A DNA stretch of 64,000 nt from Microcebus murinus (lineage: Eukaryota > Chordata > Mammalia > Primates > Cheirogaleidae). Positions 62,497 through 64,000 of this stretch are shown here, one piece after another. How positions within the stretch are numbered: position 1 is the first letter of the stretch; each line of letters begins with the position of its first letter. Where the stretch lies: NCBI RefSeq assembly GCF_040939455.1, contig NC_134108.1:8647501-8711500 (forward strand), given 5' to 3'. The position numbers were made by a program, and so were the translations under genes. The notes below the pieces were generated by a model, which did no database searches, was not told the origin of the DNA, and was given only the letters and a program-made list of their open reading frames with translations.

Positions 62497-62519
62497 TGAC
62501 TGAGCCCTAAAATCTGTGG

Positions 62520-64000
62520 GTCTGACAATAAGTTCGGGTTGCTAGTGTCAGAATAGAGTTGACACCCAGCTGGTGTCAGAGAACTAGTGTCACATTATGA
62601 CCTCTTGGCCACTGTTCTGATATTCAGTCAAGAAAGAGTGGTTCAGAATGGCAAACACCAAATGATACTTTCAATTCTCCTTGGATTACTGCATACAGGT
62701 TCACAATTCACATAGGGTATTCAATCCCAACTTAATTCCACTTCATACAGAGTTCTCAAATTCATAGAAGATATCTATATGTGTAACCAAACAACCAAAA
62801 GAGGAACAGCTATTTTTCATAACCTCAGAAGTCAGTGGGGTGTGATCTGCTAATGAATCAGTGACCCCGATGAGCTCTGACAACAGCAAGGTACACCCTG
62901 ACTTTAGTGACTGAAATGTCAGAAAATTCAAATTTACAAAGTTAAATTAGTAGATTTCAGAAAAGGGTTTACAAAAAGATTCCTTCTGACAGTAAGTTCT
63001 CTTCTATGAATTTAAAATATAATTTAATTTAAAATATTTATTTATACTCAGATTTTTTAGGAATGCATCTCCCACATAAAGCTATTCTGTTTGATTAAAC
63101 GTTAGCCACAATTTTTCTGAGCCCAAACAACACTGATATGAAAATAGACTAAAATTTATCTTATTAAAAAAGAAATCTGATTTTATAAAAATTCCAGAAT
63201 TTGTTTAGCAAGTTCATCTCCTCAACCTTGCAGGATTTTTTGTTAGTAGTGGTGATGGTGGTCTTTTGTTTTAATTTAGTTTTTGGTTTTATTGTTTTGT
63301 TTTGCTTTAAATTTTATCTCCAGGCCTAGGTACTCTCACAGCCTGGTCCTTTCACATTTGTTAACTGTTAGTGAGGTGCCCCTCACATTTCTGTAAACTG
63401 TAGCAGGGATGTCCCTTCTGCCAAACTGCAACCACCCCTTACTGGTTCCTAGTCTCCCACAGTTACCATGGCATCACCATTTTCTACAACAACTCAGCAG
63501 GTCTTCCCTGGAGCACAAAAAGAATAGTCTCTCTCTAGACACCTGAGTCATAATGTGAAAACCATGGGGCCCAGCAGCCAGGTTCTGCCACTTGGACTGA
63601 GGAGCAGAGAATGCTGGTCTGTGACAGAGAAGAGTAACTCAGAAGCACCAAGGGAGCCAAGAGAGGGGAGAGGGACAGAGCCACGAGAGAGTGTCCCGGT
63701 CCCTTCCATGCAGCGTCCCAGTCTCTGGCACTTGGCCTGGATTCCGTAGACAGCCCAGAATCCTTCCAATCAACTCCCTTTTTTGTATAAGTTAGTTCAG
63801 TTAGGGTCTCTTTCACTGGTAACTAAGAAGCCCCTAACTAACAGAGGGCTCTAGAGTGGTTTCAAAAGAGGAAAGATAGAAACCTGGAGATAGTCAACCA
63901 AGCCCAGTAGGATCCTCAAGCCAAAAAGACGCCACTCACCCCTGGGAACCTGCTCCTGGGGCAAGGCTTAAACAGCATAACACCAAATTCACCACGTCTC
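62520..64000. other. Intronic DNA without a recognised feature
   Basis: No repeat, exon or RNA gene was recognised. Overlapping open stretches on the minus strand at 63535-63816 have no recognisable product. Confidence 0.35.

Overview
This is vertebrate nuclear DNA, almost certainly from a strepsirrhine primate, most likely a lemur. Two things support that. The SINEs are 7SL-derived Alu dimers, which restricts the host to primates. Several carry the lemur-type right arm (GGTTGCTGTGAGCTAGGCTGACGCC), and one near 17.6 kb also has the extended linker between monomers seen in lemur Alus. There are no bacterial features: no operons, no Shine-Dalgarno-spaced genes and no dense coding.

Only one protein-coding segment can be supported. 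It is the first coding exon of TULP4 (tubby-like protein 4) on the minus strand. The coding part is 27710-27961 (84 codons), with a GT donor directly after it. The same exon continues upstream as about 2 kb of 5'UTR to a polypyrimidine-AG acceptor at 29945/29946. This stretch is the longest part of the window in which I recognised no repeats. Everything above 29946 is then read as the intron between an unseen upstream non-coding exon and this exon, and everything below 27709 as the following intron. I found no further TULP4 exon and no CpG-island promoter.

Layout by region. 1-9 kb: L1 and L2 remnants, an old Alu and AT-rich unique DNA. 9-13.6 kb: Alu, L1 3' fragments, a reversed MaLR-type LTR, and a clean 381-bp solo ERV LTR with 5-bp target duplications inside an older DNA-transposon relic. 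13.6-18 kb: L2, MIR and a lemur Alu. 18.4-20 kb: a dead mariner inserted in a MIR. 20-27.6 kb: a palindromic Tigger-type MITE, reversed L2, and L1 and MaLR fragments. 27.7-30 kb: the TULP4 exon. 30-36.5 kb: MER20, L1 3'UTR with a half-Alu, a long L1 ORF2 remnant, L2. 38-51 kb: an Alu-rich stretch with a convergent Alu pair, a reversed L2 block holding MIRs, and a probable U2 snRNA-derived fragment. 52.8-58.4 kb: MIR, L1, a MaLR LTR carrying an Alu, and a three-level nest (L1 containing a Tigger element containing a hAT element). 60-62.5 kb: DNA-transposon relics, including a rearranged relative of the nested hAT element.

No new gene system is visible. The most informative content is the TULP4 exon with its long, AUG-dense leader and a set of nested insertions whose target-site duplications give a relative order of events. 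Repeat family names come from memory of consensus sequences and need RepeatMasker/Dfam to confirm.
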